34,644 nt of DNA, taken from positions 1 to 34,644 of the forward strand of contig JALJPK010000038.1 in assembly GCA_022968985.1 (NCBI GenBank), read 5' to 3'. The stretch is from Pseudomonadales bacterium (GTDB taxonomy: Bacteria; Pseudomonadota; Gammaproteobacteria; Pseudomonadales; Natronospirillaceae). The notes beneath the pieces were generated by a model. The model was not told the DNA's origin and did not search any database. It saw only the letters and a program-made list of their open reading frames with translations. A program made the translations under genes and the position numbers. Shown here in pieces: positions 16,400 to 25,519 of the stretch (the stretch's first letter is position 1; each line of letters starts with the position of its first letter).

Positions 16400-17656
16400 T
16401 TAATTCACAGTCACTATTTGAGTGATACGATCTTGTTGACCTGATAAATCGGTCACAATCAATGTGATGTTATATTGCCCTACTATCGAAAAATTTCCCG
16501 TAAAAGAGGATGTATTACTACCTGTATCCACATCACCAATTAACCATTGAAAAGTGATTACATTACGATCATCTGTTGATTTAGATGCATCAAAAGTAAC
16601 GGAAACACTGTTGTTGCCAGTTAATAAACCGTTGACTTGAATATTGGCAACTGGTGGCTGATCAATATTTTGAATAGAATCCGTTGCGGTCACAGTTATG
16701 ATTTTTGTTGTTGTTAGCTGTTCTGAGTCCGTAACTGTTAATTCTACATTAAAAACACCCACTTTATTCAACGTATAATTGAAGTTTTCAGTGTTTGAAA
16801 GTTGAGTATTATCTAACATCCAGCTGTATGTCATGCCATCTTTATCGTCACTAGAATGGCTTGAAAATGAAATATTAAATGGTATTTCACCAGATATAAC
16901 ATCAGCGCTTAACTGAATAATAGGTGGTTGGTTCTTATCGGGAATAACAGCTATAACCTCCACAGTCACTTGGTCAACAGAAAAGTTACCTTTACTGTTT
17001 GTTACGGTTAATTCGAAATTGTAAGTACCTGCTGTTAAAAATGCGTCAAATACAGCAGAGGTAGATACAAGTTGAGAGTTTTGTGTCCAGCTATATGTCA
17101 GCTGATTCTCATCAGTGGAGTTAGATCCATCGAGTGTCACTTTAAAATGTGCATAACCTGAGGTAGCTGATGCAAAAGCCACGGCTTGTGGTTGCTTTTT
17201 TTCTAGGGCCTCAATGACATCTACTTTAATATTGGTTGTAGAAATATTACCCAAATCATCACTCACATTTAGTGTGATAATTTGATTTAGACCCACTTGG
17301 TCAAATACAAAGGTGTGACTAGATTGAGTAGATTCTATTGAACCATCATTAAACTGGTCCCAAGCAAAAAGTAAATTCTTAGCTTTTGGATCAATACTAG
17401 TTGATGCATCGATTGTCACCGAAAATGGTGCAATCCCTGTTAGAGTTGAAGGTGACGAAGTAAAGTTAATCAAGGGTGTTAAGTTAGTTTGATCAGTTTT
17501 GAGCTGTGTATCTAGGGTTGTTGCAGTAGGTTGTATTGTAGAAGGATTATCTAATGTAGCTGGGCGTTTATCACAGCCGCTTATGACAATAATAAATAAG
17601 ATAATGCTGCTTAAACGAAATATACTCGGCCCAATGTTGTTATGTAAATACTGCAT
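16400..17656 (-). CDS. Lipoprotein with four PKD domains
   Basis: A 418-residue exported protein. The signal peptide ends in a lipobox, VISGC (Cys28), so it is lipid-anchored. Next come a short linker and four PKD-type immunoglobulin-like repeats. Each has the family's pattern: a strand with D-[AG]-S-x-S-x-D (DASTSIDP, DGSNSTDE, a degenerate SSHSSDD, DASKSTDD), then a Y/F-x-W strand (LTYSWTQN, MTYSWMLD, ITFQWLIG) and a closing xVTVxV strand. Such repeats are stalks or adhesion modules on surface proteins. No enzymatic domain follows. It is transcribed alone, with a weak ribosome site (AAGAGA). The 18-bp VNTR lies just after its stop. Confidence 0.88.
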   Translation of the reverse strand: MQYLHNNIGPSIFRLSSIILFIIVISGCDKRPATLDNPSTIQPTATTLDTQLKTDQTNLTPLINFTSSPSTLTGIAPFSVTIDASTSIDPKAKNLLFAWDQFNDGSIESTQSSHTFVFDQVGLNQIITLNVSDDLGNISTTNIKVDVIEALEKKQPQAVAFASATSGYAHFKVTLDGSNSTDENQLTYSWTQNSQLVSTSAVFDAFLTAGTYNFELTVTNSKGNFSVDQVTVEVIAVIPDKNQPPIIQLSADVISGEIPFNISFSSHSSDDKDGMTYSWMLDNTQLSNTENFNYTLNKVGVFNVELTVTDSEQLTTTKIITVTATDSIQNIDQPPVANIQVNGLLTGNNSVSVTFDASKSTDDRNVITFQWLIGDVDTGSNTSSFTGNFSIVGQYNITLIVTDLSGQQDRITQIVTVN

Positions 17657-17862
17657 AGTTTTCTCTTTTGTTAAAACTACTTGTTAATAAGTTGGTTTTG
17701 TAAAAAGAGGATACATTAATATTTATTTGAGAGGGTAATATTTAATGTGTATATAGAAGATTGTTGATATTAATAAAGATCGAAGCCAAATTTTAGTTTT
17801 GGCAACTATTTTAAAAGCTTGGCTCCACTAGTTATAAAAAACAGTCAACTACCAAAAGTCGA

Positions 17863-19167
17863 TTACCAGTTATTGCTGCTAACCACATAATTGCCCCCCT
17901 GATGTTTGGCTTTATAAACGGCCCGATCTGCCATATCAAATAATTGGTTAAACGATAGATTCTCCGAAAATTCCGGCTTGCTAGCCACACCTATACTGGC
18001 TGTAATACCATGTTTTTTATAATGCATTGCTTCAATTTGCTGTTTAATTAAGTGTGCTTTTTGCTCGGCGTCTTTAATATCACAATGTGACAGAATTAAT
18101 ATAAATTCATCACCACCGAATCGCACTGCAAAATCTTCCCCTGCGCAATTTTTAAGTAAAACCTTACTTATATCCACTAATACTTGATCACCATGTAAGT
18201 GACCATAGGATTCGTTTATTGACTTAAATTTATCTAAATCTACTAAAATAATACTTAGTGGCTGATTGTGACGATCAGATTCTTGTAAGCGATTTGGCAT
18301 AATAGCTGACAAATAATGTCGGTTATACAGGTTAGTTAGAGGGTCGGTCATGGCTAATTTTTGGAGCTGCAAACCCTGTTCATAAACTCGATCAAATAAT
18401 CGTTTAGTACGAATTAAATTTTCCATTCGAACAATTAATTCTTCGTAATTGATGGGTTTAATAATAAAGTCAGTAGCGCTTAATCTTAAGGATTCAATAC
18501 CTCCGCTGTCTTTATTAAGCCCCGAAATAGCCAAAATAGGTAAGTTGTTTCTGGGGGGAGCTAAACTTCTAATATGCCGAATTAAATTAATGCCCGTCAT
18601 ATTCCCTTCTAATAAAATATCTGTAATCACAATATCGTAGTTGTGTTTACTTAATAACGTGACTGCCGCTTCTGCAGTCTGCGTGACGTCCACAAAGCAG
18701 TCGTGTTTCTTCAAAAAAAACATGGTCATTTGCGCAATAGACTCAGAATCCTCAACAACTAATACGTGAGGTTTTTTATTTTTTGGTTCGACATTAAAAT
18801 TAGCAATTTTTTGTAAATATGGTTGAATCTCAATTAAGCGATCCCTTTGAATTACTTCAGTGATACCACCATGCAGAGCGCTGCGAATTAATAGCTTATC
18901 GATAATGCTGCTTAATAATAAAATAGGAGTGGTTTGAGCAATATTTAAACGGATGTATTCACACAGTTCAATGCCGTTAGCGTCGGGTAATTGAGAGGCG
19001 CATAATACCAATTCAAACATACCTTCAGCTTCAAGTTTTGTTTTAGCCTGTTGTGCATCTTTTACATAAACTGCGCATAACCCCAGTTCATTAATATGGG
19101 TTTCTAAAATTTCTCGGTACAACCGTGTTGGTTCAATCACTAAAATTGTGCAGTGGAAGGTTTGCAT
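17863..19167 (-). CDS. PleD-like REC-REC-GGDEF diguanylate cyclase
   Basis: A 434-residue cytoplasmic response regulator expected to make cyclic di-GMP. The first receiver (about 6-120) has Ala57 where the phosphoacceptor Asp should be (ELVLCASQLPDANG), so it is a pseudo-receiver. The second (about 133-255) is complete: VVEDSE, Asp183 in VITDILLEGNMTG and Lys237 in IKPIN. The GGDEF domain (about 272-432) has the intact active site RFGGDEF (351-355) and DPLTNLYNRH. The product-inhibition site is altered: where PleD has RxxD, this protein has AGED, so Arg is missing. As in PleD, phosphorylation of one receiver probably drives dimerisation. It is a single gene with a 16-bp palindrome upstream. 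No cognate kinase is adjacent. Confidence 0.94.
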   Translation of the reverse strand: MQTFHCTILVIEPTRLYREILETHINELGLCAVYVKDAQQAKTKLEAEGMFELVLCASQLPDANGIELCEYIRLNIAQTTPILLLSSIIDKLLIRSALHGGITEVIQRDRLIEIQPYLQKIANFNVEPKNKKPHVLVVEDSESIAQMTMFFLKKHDCFVDVTQTAEAAVTLLSKHNYDIVITDILLEGNMTGINLIRHIRSLAPPRNNLPILAISGLNKDSGGIESLRLSATDFIIKPINYEELIVRMENLIRTKRLFDRVYEQGLQLQKLAMTDPLTNLYNRHYLSAIMPNRLQESDRHNQPLSIILVDLDKFKSINESYGHLHGDQVLVDISKVLLKNCAGEDFAVRFGGDEFILILSHCDIKDAEQKAHLIKQQIEAMHYKKHGITASIGVASKPEFSENLSFNQLFDMADRAVYKAKHQGGNYVVSSNNW

Positions 19168-19202
19168 AGTTTGATTGTTAATTAGAGTATTAAATAACTA
19201 TA

Positions 19203-19218
19203 GTTCTAATATTAGAAC
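19203..19218. promoter_or_regulatory. 16-bp perfect palindrome before the GGDEF gene
   Basis: GTTCTAATATTAGAAC lies 36 bases upstream of the ATG at 19167, flanked on both sides by AACTAT. A perfect 16-bp dyad in the promoter-proximal region is a good operator candidate. The regulator is unknown. Confidence 0.4.
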
Positions 19219-19357
19219 AACTATTGTTAAATAATCCTTTTTTAAGGATGTTTTATTGAATGTAATAGTATGTATCTAGGGCGAAAGATTCATCATAAAT
19301 AGTGACGGAAATATCAATATTCGTGTCATTTATTTAGCTTTTTATAGACCAACTCAA

Positions 19358-20713
19358 TCAATATAAGCTGGCAATCAGTGATGTGATTTGATTAATAACC
19401 ATACGTTTAGTAGTAGGGTGAGTACACTCGATTTTTATCGCGCTATTAAACTCTTGTAGAAAAATTCTACTCATAGTATCTGCAAAACCTTTAGTGTTAA
19501 TTTCAATATTCGCTTCATAATTACGATACAAACTTCTATGATCTAAGTTTGTTGAACCTAACATTGTTAAATTATCCACAATAAATATTTTACTATGGTC
19601 AAACGCACCCGTTGAAGCAGCACAGGGTACACCATGATCCGTTAACTCATTTAAAACAAGCTGATGTGCGTTATCCACTAACATTGAGTCAGACTTAATT
19701 GGAATCAATACTTTTACATCTACCCCTGTTTTATGAGCGTTAATAATACTAGTGCGTAAAATGTCACTGGGAATCATATATGGCATCCAAATATATAAAC
19801 GTTGTTGTGCACTATAAAATAGGCAGTTTAGATAATCACAATACTGATAATTTAACGCCAGTGGATCTGAATAAATAATACGAGACGCACAATGAATCTG
19901 TTCGATACTGTTTTTTGATTTTTTGTTGTCTATTAAAATTGTTTCATTGGTTGCACATTGATATAAGTCAGCAAACACCAATTCTAATTGTGCCACTACT
20001 GAACCTGTAAATAATAGTGAAAGATTACGTGCAAACCCTTTTGCGTCATGTTTAATTTCATCACGTATATTGTGTGAACCAATTAATGCAGTTTGTCGAT
20101 CAATAATGGCAATTTTTGAATGTAAACGTTTTTCAACATACAATAGTGACTGTAAAAGTGACTGACGAAAAATAGCCGTTTTAAATGGGAAGTTAAGATA
20201 CTCTTTACGGCTTTTAGAGCCAAATAAGAAACCACTGCCTATTCTGTCTACCAAAAGGTAGATCTCAACACCACGTTCATATGCTTCGTATAATCGGGTT
20301 AATAAAACTTCTTTGGCATCCCCGCTTAAAATATAGGTGCATATCCAAATGCTTTTTTCAGCCTGTTCAACTTGTTCGATTAATTGAGTTAAAAATTCAT
20401 CATCACGTAAAATGACAGATTCCTCTAGGTTGGCATAGGCTAAAAATCCGTTATTAACACCCACGCGTTCAATTATATTCTGAGGTTTTGTTAAATAATC
20501 GTTGTGTGCATAATGTTCTTTTATGTGTGCACTGTGCTGACGAGTTTTATCTTTACGGCGAATAACCATCGTTAAGAATACAATTGAACCGATATACGGC
20601 ACTGCCCAAATGGCTAGTAACCAACCAATACTAGTTTCACGAAGGTATGGTTTTTTTAATAGAATAAAACTAGTAAAAACAGATAAACATAAAGTTAATA
20701 ACCAGAAAATCAT
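19358..20713 (-). CDS. cls: Cardiolipin synthase (ClsA type)
   Basis: A phospholipase-D-superfamily enzyme that condenses two phosphatidylglycerols into cardiolipin at the inner membrane. Two N-terminal membrane spans (LLTLCLSVFTSFILL and IGWLLAIWAVPYIGSIVFLTMV) precede two HKD motifs: LHSKIAIIDRQTALIGSHNI and DHSKIFIVDNLTMLGSTNLD. Both have the full HxKxxxxD set. The order and length of about 450 residues match ClsA. I chose the ATG at 20711-20713 (MIFWLL) over an in-frame GTG at 20722, because the former has GAG upstream and a normal ClsA-like start. It is divergent from the CHASE kinase gene. Confidence 0.92.
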   Translation of the reverse strand: MIFWLLTLCLSVFTSFILLKKPYLRETSIGWLLAIWAVPYIGSIVFLTMVIRRKDKTRQHSAHIKEHYAHNDYLTKPQNIIERVGVNNGFLAYANLEESVILRDDEFLTQLIEQVEQAEKSIWICTYILSGDAKEVLLTRLYEAYERGVEIYLLVDRIGSGFLFGSKSRKEYLNFPFKTAIFRQSLLQSLLYVEKRLHSKIAIIDRQTALIGSHNIRDEIKHDAKGFARNLSLLFTGSVVAQLELVFADLYQCATNETILIDNKKSKNSIEQIHCASRIIYSDPLALNYQYCDYLNCLFYSAQQRLYIWMPYMIPSDILRTSIINAHKTGVDVKVLIPIKSDSMLVDNAHQLVLNELTDHGVPCAASTGAFDHSKIFIVDNLTMLGSTNLDHRSLYRNYEANIEINTKGFADTMSRIFLQEFNSAIKIECTHPTTKRMVINQITSLIASLY

Positions 20714-20972
20714 ACAAGACACTCAGATAAATATATTAATACAACTCTAGCATTATGCGCATATCAGCACATAGTAATTGTTGAGTTAATGTTCGTTTAA
20801 ATAACTTAATAAATCATTAATCTACTTTTTATACTTAAATCACACACACAAAACCAAATTTATCTAACACCATAAAAATTATGCCTGTAAATTTATAACA
20901 AATTTCAATTTTAGTTGGATATCCTTAGTCTACACTGAATTAAACCATCTATTAATAAGTGTTTTTTCAGTT

Positions 20973-23270
20973 ATGAATCCATCAACATTTCCTGATTTGG
21001 GGCGGCTACATTGGTATCATTGGTTGATATTATCGTTATCATTAGTGCTTACCTTTACAGCGTGGTTTATTACCCATAAACAAGCACAGGAAAAATATGA
21101 GCGTGCTTTTTCACTGCAAGTTGAACGTTCATTAGACTTGATTAATGATCGTATGCAAAAATATGAAGATGCTCTTTGGGCCGGTGTTGCTACCATCCAG
21201 GTATTAGATGGGCAAATTAACCGAGAACAATGGCGTACTTATTACCAGAATTTAGATATTGATAAAAAATACCCAGGAATTAGTGGAGTGGGTGTGATTC
21301 ATTATGTGACACCACTAAAATTAAACACCTATCTAGATTTTCAAAAACAATTAATGCCCGATTATCAAATTCATCCTAAACACGATAAAAATGTATTTTG
21401 GCCAATTTCTTATATTGAACCGCAACAGAAAAATTTAAAAGCGGTCGGCTTAGATATGGCCCACGAAAACAATCGCTATAGCGCCGCTAAAAAATCGATG
21501 TTATTGGCTAAAGCTCAAATTACAGGGCCGATAGTGTTAGTGCAAGATGCAGGCAAAACATCTGGTTTTTTATTTTATGTGCCTTTTTATAAAAATAATC
21601 TAAAAAGCAGTAAACAAGAAATAGAAGACAATTTTTTAGGATTAGTCTACGCACCGTTTATTGTTAATAAATTAATGCAAGGCACATTAGATGAAACCAA
21701 TAGGCATGTAGGAATAAAAATCAGTGATGAAGGTGCTGTAATATATGATGAAAATATTAACAGTAATCAATATTACGATGTTTCAGCTGACCAAGAGTTT
21801 GTAGTGACACAACAAATGTATGGAAGGCAGTGGACGTATCATTTTAGAAGTAACTTATTAGGTCGAGCGTTTGATGGTAAAAATCATCCACTTATTATTC
21901 TAATAGGTGGCATTATTATTGATTCATTATTATTATTATTGTTTTTGGTATTAGCTAATTCAAATAAAAAATCGATACAATACGCAGAGAAAGTGACCAA
22001 AGATTTAGAAATTAATAATAAACACTTAGAACATAAAATAATTGAAAATGAACAATTAGCGTTAGAATCTAAAAAAGCAACACAAGCAAAATCATACTTC
22101 TTATCCACAATGAGTCATGAGTTACGTACCCCTTTAAATGCAGTGGTGGGATTCATTAATATGTGTTTAAAAACCGAATTAAAAAGCAATCAAAAGTTGA
22201 TATTAAATAATGCTAGTCTTGCATCAAAAACATTAGTGACGTTGATTAATCAAACATTAGATTTTTCAAAAATAGAGTTTGGAAATTTGGAAATAGAACA
22301 GTTAGATTTTGATCTAATTGAATCACTTGATAAAATACTGTCCATATTTTCATTTCAAGCCAAACAAAAAGACATCGATTTTTCAATTAATATTGAGCCT
22401 TCTTTTCCTAAAACACTAATAGGAGACTCATTACGTATTGAACAAATTTTAATTAATTTATGCGGAAACTCTTTTAAATTTACTAGCGAAGGTGAAGTAA
22501 GTATTAATATTAGTTTTGAAATTTTAAATGATAAACAAATTAAACTTTTTCTAAAAGTAAAAGACACCGGTATTGGAGTTGAAAAAGAAAAATTAAGTTT
22601 GCTCTTTGACTCATTTAAACAAGTTGATAATTCCACTACACGTTTATATGGAGGCACAGGATTGGGATTAACAATTAGTAAACAGTTATCAAATTTAATG
22701 CAGGGTGATATTCATGTAACCAGTAAAGTGGCCAGAGGCAGTCAGTTTAGTGTGGAAATTATAGTAGGTGTAAATGACCTTGATAACGTATATTCAAAAG
22801 CAGAGTTACATAAACACTTTTCATTCCATACTATTATCCCTAGTGGGGATGAATTTGCGTTAGTTGAAGAAAAAGACAAAACACTATTAAGTGGATTAAA
22901 AATATTATTAGTTGAAGATACCGAGTTTAATCAAATAATTGCACAAGCCATGTTAGAAGAATATGGTGCGTTAGTTATTATTGCTAATCATGGGCAAGAA
23001 GCGTTAGATATTTTAAGTGAAATAAAAGATTTTAATGTTATTTTAATGGATATTCAAATGCCAATAATGGATGGTTATGAGGCCACTAAAAATATATTGG
23101 CTGATAACAGCTTAAAACACATTCCAATTGTCGCTATGACAGCAAATGCGATATTGGCAGATATTAATAATTGTTTATCTAAGGGGATGAGTGCGCATAT
23201 TGGCAAACCAATTGATGAGGACGATTTAGTTCAAAAAATATTAGGCAGTATTAAAAATAAATCGGTTTAA
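20973..23270 (+). CDS. CHASE-domain hybrid sensor histidine kinase
   Basis: A 765-residue inner-membrane kinase. The first span (about 16-33) leads to a periplasmic CHASE domain (about 80-290; segments YPGISGVGVIHYVTP and GPIVLVQDAGKTSGFLFYVP are typical). The second span (PLIILIGGIIIDSLLLLLFL) leads to a coiled linker and the kinase. The H-box FLSTMSHELRTPLNA gives His382. Then NLCGNSFKFT (N), DTGIGV (G1) and GGTGLGLTI (G2). The C-terminal receiver has LVEDTEFN, Asp693 in LMDIQMPIMDG and GKPI for the conserved Lys. There is no Hpt domain. It is a single gene with only a weak ribosome site. The ligand is unknown. Confidence 0.95.
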   Translation: MNPSTFPDLGRLHWYHWLILSLSLVLTFTAWFITHKQAQEKYERAFSLQVERSLDLINDRMQKYEDALWAGVATIQVLDGQINREQWRTYYQNLDIDKKYPGISGVGVIHYVTPLKLNTYLDFQKQLMPDYQIHPKHDKNVFWPISYIEPQQKNLKAVGLDMAHENNRYSAAKKSMLLAKAQITGPIVLVQDAGKTSGFLFYVPFYKNNLKSSKQEIEDNFLGLVYAPFIVNKLMQGTLDETNRHVGIKISDEGAVIYDENINSNQYYDVSADQEFVVTQQMYGRQWTYHFRSNLLGRAFDGKNHPLIILIGGIIIDSLLLLLFLVLANSNKKSIQYAEKVTKDLEINNKHLEHKIIENEQLALESKKATQAKSYFLSTMSHELRTPLNAVVGFINMCLKTELKSNQKLILNNASLASKTLVTLINQTLDFSKIEFGNLEIEQLDFDLIESLDKILSIFSFQAKQKDIDFSINIEPSFPKTLIGDSLRIEQILINLCGNSFKFTSEGEVSINISFEILNDKQIKLFLKVKDTGIGVEKEKLSLLFDSFKQVDNSTTRLYGGTGLGLTISKQLSNLMQGDIHVTSKVARGSQFSVEIIVGVNDLDNVYSKAELHKHFSFHTIIPSGDEFALVEEKDKTLLSGLKILLVEDTEFNQIIAQAMLEEYGALVIIANHGQEALDILSEIKDFNVILMDIQMPIMDGYEATKNILADNSLKHIPIVAMTANAILADINNCLSKGMSAHIGKPIDEDDLVQKILGSIKNKSV

Positions 23271-23348
23271 TATTTTATTCAATGTTTTGAAAATATTACA
23301 CTCACATTGTCGCTGTTTAAGTTTTTCTATTAGTTAACTGTTTAGTAT

Positions 23349-23397
23349 TTTTCTGTTTTCTGTTTTCTGTTTTCTGTTTTCTGTTTTCTGTTTTCTG
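23349..23397. repeat. Heptanucleotide microsatellite (TTTTCTG)7
   Basis: Seven perfect tandem copies of TTTTCTG, followed by TTTTGGG. The run lies between the CHASE kinase and the decayed lysA tail. On the minus strand it is in frame with the tail copy. A change of unit number by one or two would shift that frame. Confidence 0.97.
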
Positions 23398-23401
23398 TTT
23401 T

Positions 23402-23510
23402 GGGCACTAAACCCCAGTTAATCATATTCTCATTGGTTTGTGACATTCGAATTACATAATTTTGATCACCTTGTATTAGCATCTCTGCAATTAAAATTCG
23501 TTGTGAGTTA
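23402..23510 (-). pseudogene. Decayed copy of the 3' end of lysA
   Basis: This stretch aligns without gaps to 23544-23652 inside lysA (offset 142). Minus-strand translation reads IAEMLIQGDQNYVIRMSQT and continues to NWGLVP, against IAEILVQGDQDYVIRKAQT and LDIVP in LysA. The frame begins just after a TAA and stays open through the heptanucleotide repeat, adding residues such as KTENRKQ, to a TAA near 23343. With no start codon or catalytic domain it is a fragment of a tandem duplication, not a gene. The gapless match and conservative changes suggest a moderate age. Confidence 0.8.
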
Positions 23511-23528
23511 AATATTTAGATGTTTTTA

Positions 23529-24791
23529 CTATTTTAAACAGGCCGGTACTATATCCAAATCAATCATGTCTTTAATAGTTTGAGCTTTACGAATCACATA
23601 ATCTTGATCACCTTGCACCAGGATCTCTGCAATTACGGGTCGCGAGTTATAGCTATTTGAGGCCACAGCACAATAAGCCCCAGTGGTGTGAATCACAATT
23701 AACTCGTTTTGTCCGACTACTTCCATGGTTCTATCTAAAGCAAAATAATCGCCAGTTTCACAAACTGGGCCCACCACATCAACTGATTCAAACACTTCTT
23801 TTTTCGTGGCTGCTGTTATTTTATGGGTGGCGTCATAAAGTGTAGGTCGAATTAGATCGTTCATACCTGCATCCACTATTAAGAAGGTTTTATTTGATTG
23901 TTCTTTTTTATAGATGACTTTGCTTATTAACACACCCGCGTTAGCGGTGATAAAGCGGCCAGGTTCAAATATAATTTGGCAAGCAAAGTCGGGTGCGTGA
24001 CGATTAATCACCTGAGCATATTGGGTTAATAACTGTGCTTCAGTAGGTTGATCTTCTTCATATTGAACCGCTAATCCACCTCCAAAATCAACATGTTCGA
24101 TATTGATGTTTAATGTTTTTAACTCAAAATATAAGGTTTTGATTTTTTGAATGGCTTGATCAAAACTGGTTACATCGGATATTTGGCTGCCAATGTGCAT
24201 ATCAATCCCCGTCACATTGATATATTCAAGTGAGTTTGCTTGTTGATAAAGCTCAATCGCTTGTTCGATATCGATACCAAATTTGTCGCCTTTTTTACCT
24301 GTGCTTATTTTTTTATGGGTTCTTGCATCCACATTCGGATTGATACGAAATGATATGTTTGCCGTTATTTTTAAGTTTTTAGCTACATTTGCCAGCACAA
24401 TCAACTCAGGTTCACTCTCAACATTAAAACATAATATATTTTGTTCTAATGCAAATGCCATTTCTAATTCAGTTTTGGCTACACCAGAAAATACAATTTT
24501 TTGAGCAGGAATATTGGCAGCTAACGCACGTTTAATTTCACCCATCGAAACGACATCGGCGCCAGCACCTTGCCCGGCTAATAAAGACAATACCGCTTGA
24601 TTGGAATTCACTTTTACAGCAAAACAGACCAGCGTATTTAGATGCGAAAACGTATCGGCAAATAATCGAAATTGTGTTTGAATTTTACCGGCGCTGTAAC
24701 AATAAAAAGGCGTAGGATGGCGCTGAGCTAAATCTAAAACGGATAATTGTTCAATGTGTTGTACTGAGTTTTTGTATTCGAAAAATGACAT
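23529..24791 (-). CDS. lysA: Diaminopimelate decarboxylase
   Basis: LysA removes CO2 from meso-diaminopimelate, the last step of lysine synthesis. This fold-III PLP enzyme has the Schiff-base lysine in CFAVKVNSN, then DMHIGSQI, the phosphate-binding HVDFGGGLAV, EPGRFITANAGVL and the substrate-binding cysteine motif GPVCETGDYFA contributed across the dimer. A GTG at 24848 is in frame, but the ATG at 24789-24791 (MSFFEYKN) matches the usual LysA N-terminus, giving 420 residues; neither start has a strong ribosome site. It is divergent from an Lrp/AsnC regulator, which probably controls it. Its last 36 codons occur in decayed copy just downstream. Confidence 0.96.
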   Translation of the reverse strand: MSFFEYKNSVQHIEQLSVLDLAQRHPTPFYCYSAGKIQTQFRLFADTFSHLNTLVCFAVKVNSNQAVLSLLAGQGAGADVVSMGEIKRALAANIPAQKIVFSGVAKTELEMAFALEQNILCFNVESEPELIVLANVAKNLKITANISFRINPNVDARTHKKISTGKKGDKFGIDIEQAIELYQQANSLEYINVTGIDMHIGSQISDVTSFDQAIQKIKTLYFELKTLNINIEHVDFGGGLAVQYEEDQPTEAQLLTQYAQVINRHAPDFACQIIFEPGRFITANAGVLISKVIYKKEQSNKTFLIVDAGMNDLIRPTLYDATHKITAATKKEVFESVDVVGPVCETGDYFALDRTMEVVGQNELIVIHTTGAYCAVASNSYNSRPVIAEILVQGDQDYVIRKAQTIKDMIDLDIVPACLK

Positions 24792-24853
24792 AAGGTTATC
24801 TAATAATAAACATGGAAGTGTGTATAGATTAGATTGCCTAGATGCCACAAACT

Positions 24854-24918
24854 ATTAGACAAACTGACATAATGAACGCTAATATTAGACAAAATGTCGT
24901 ATTGTTATGACATTATGT
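24854..24918. promoter_or_regulatory. Repeats between lysA and the Lrp-type gene, candidate operator
   Basis: ATTAGACAAA occurs at 24854 and 24884, 30 bases apart (about three helical turns), each followed by a TG. ACATAATG (24867-24874) is inverted as CATTATGT (24911-24918). They fill the 172-bp divergent promoter region. Helically phased repeats fit the octameric wrapping mode of Lrp/AsnC proteins, and the regulator is encoded next door. Confidence 0.5.
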
Positions 24919-24963
24919 AACTATCGTTAAGCAATTAGTCAAAGAGGTCACTGCATAAGTGAG

Positions 24964-25392
24964 ATGAATATGGATTTAGATCAAAGAGATCAAGCGCTGA
25001 TTAGTTTGTTAAAAGCAAACAGCCGTACACCGATTATTGAATTAGCCAAACAATTGGCTGTATCGCGCAGCACAGTACAAAACCGCATTGAAACCTTACA
25101 ACGACGAGGTATTATTAAAAAATTCACCATTGAGTTTGATCAAGATTACGAACGTAAATTATTAAAAGCGCAGATGTTGGTGAATTTAACTGCGGGCGTT
25201 TCTAGACAAGTGATCAAACAATTACAACAATATCCACAAATTACGTCGATTATGTCGGTAAGTGGAGTTTATGATTTGATTGTCGAGTTAACTGTAGAGG
25301 CCAGTTCACAACTAGATCAACTGGTGGATGATATCCGTGAAACTAAGGGCATTGAAAAGACTGTAACTTGTGTGGTTTTGTCTAAGTATTAA
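24964..25392 (+). CDS. Lrp/AsnC-family transcriptional regulator
   Basis: A 142-residue DNA-binding protein. The N-terminal winged helix-turn-helix (about 4-63) has DQRDQALISLLKANSRTP and the recognition region LAVSRSTVQNRIETLQRRG, typical of AsnC proteins. The C-terminal RAM domain (about 70-140) has the ligand/oligomer pattern SIMSVSGVYDLIVELTVEA. It lies divergent from lysA and probably controls it and itself, perhaps in response to lysine or another amino acid; that ligand is inferred from position only. A second in-frame ATG lies six bases after the first. GTGAG precedes the start. Confidence 0.9.
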   Translation: MNMDLDQRDQALISLLKANSRTPIIELAKQLAVSRSTVQNRIETLQRRGIIKKFTIEFDQDYERKLLKAQMLVNLTAGVSRQVIKQLQQYPQITSIMSVSGVYDLIVELTVEASSQLDQLVDDIRETKGIEKTVTCVVLSKY

Positions 25393-25519
25393 AGTTCGTA
25401 TTTAGTTACTGGTTTGAAGCCTGAGGTTTGAAATTGAAATTGAAATTGAGTTTGAGTTGAGGTTTTGTAGTCAACGGCTGACCACTCAGTAACTAACCGT
25501 TAAACACAAATTGATTTGT

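Noticed and set aside
25434-25482. ATTGAA/GAGGTTTGAAA low-complexity DNA, with a related inverted stretch near 27117-27138
   Set aside because: Both are short AT-rich runs between convergent genes; similarity is too slight to call a repeat family.
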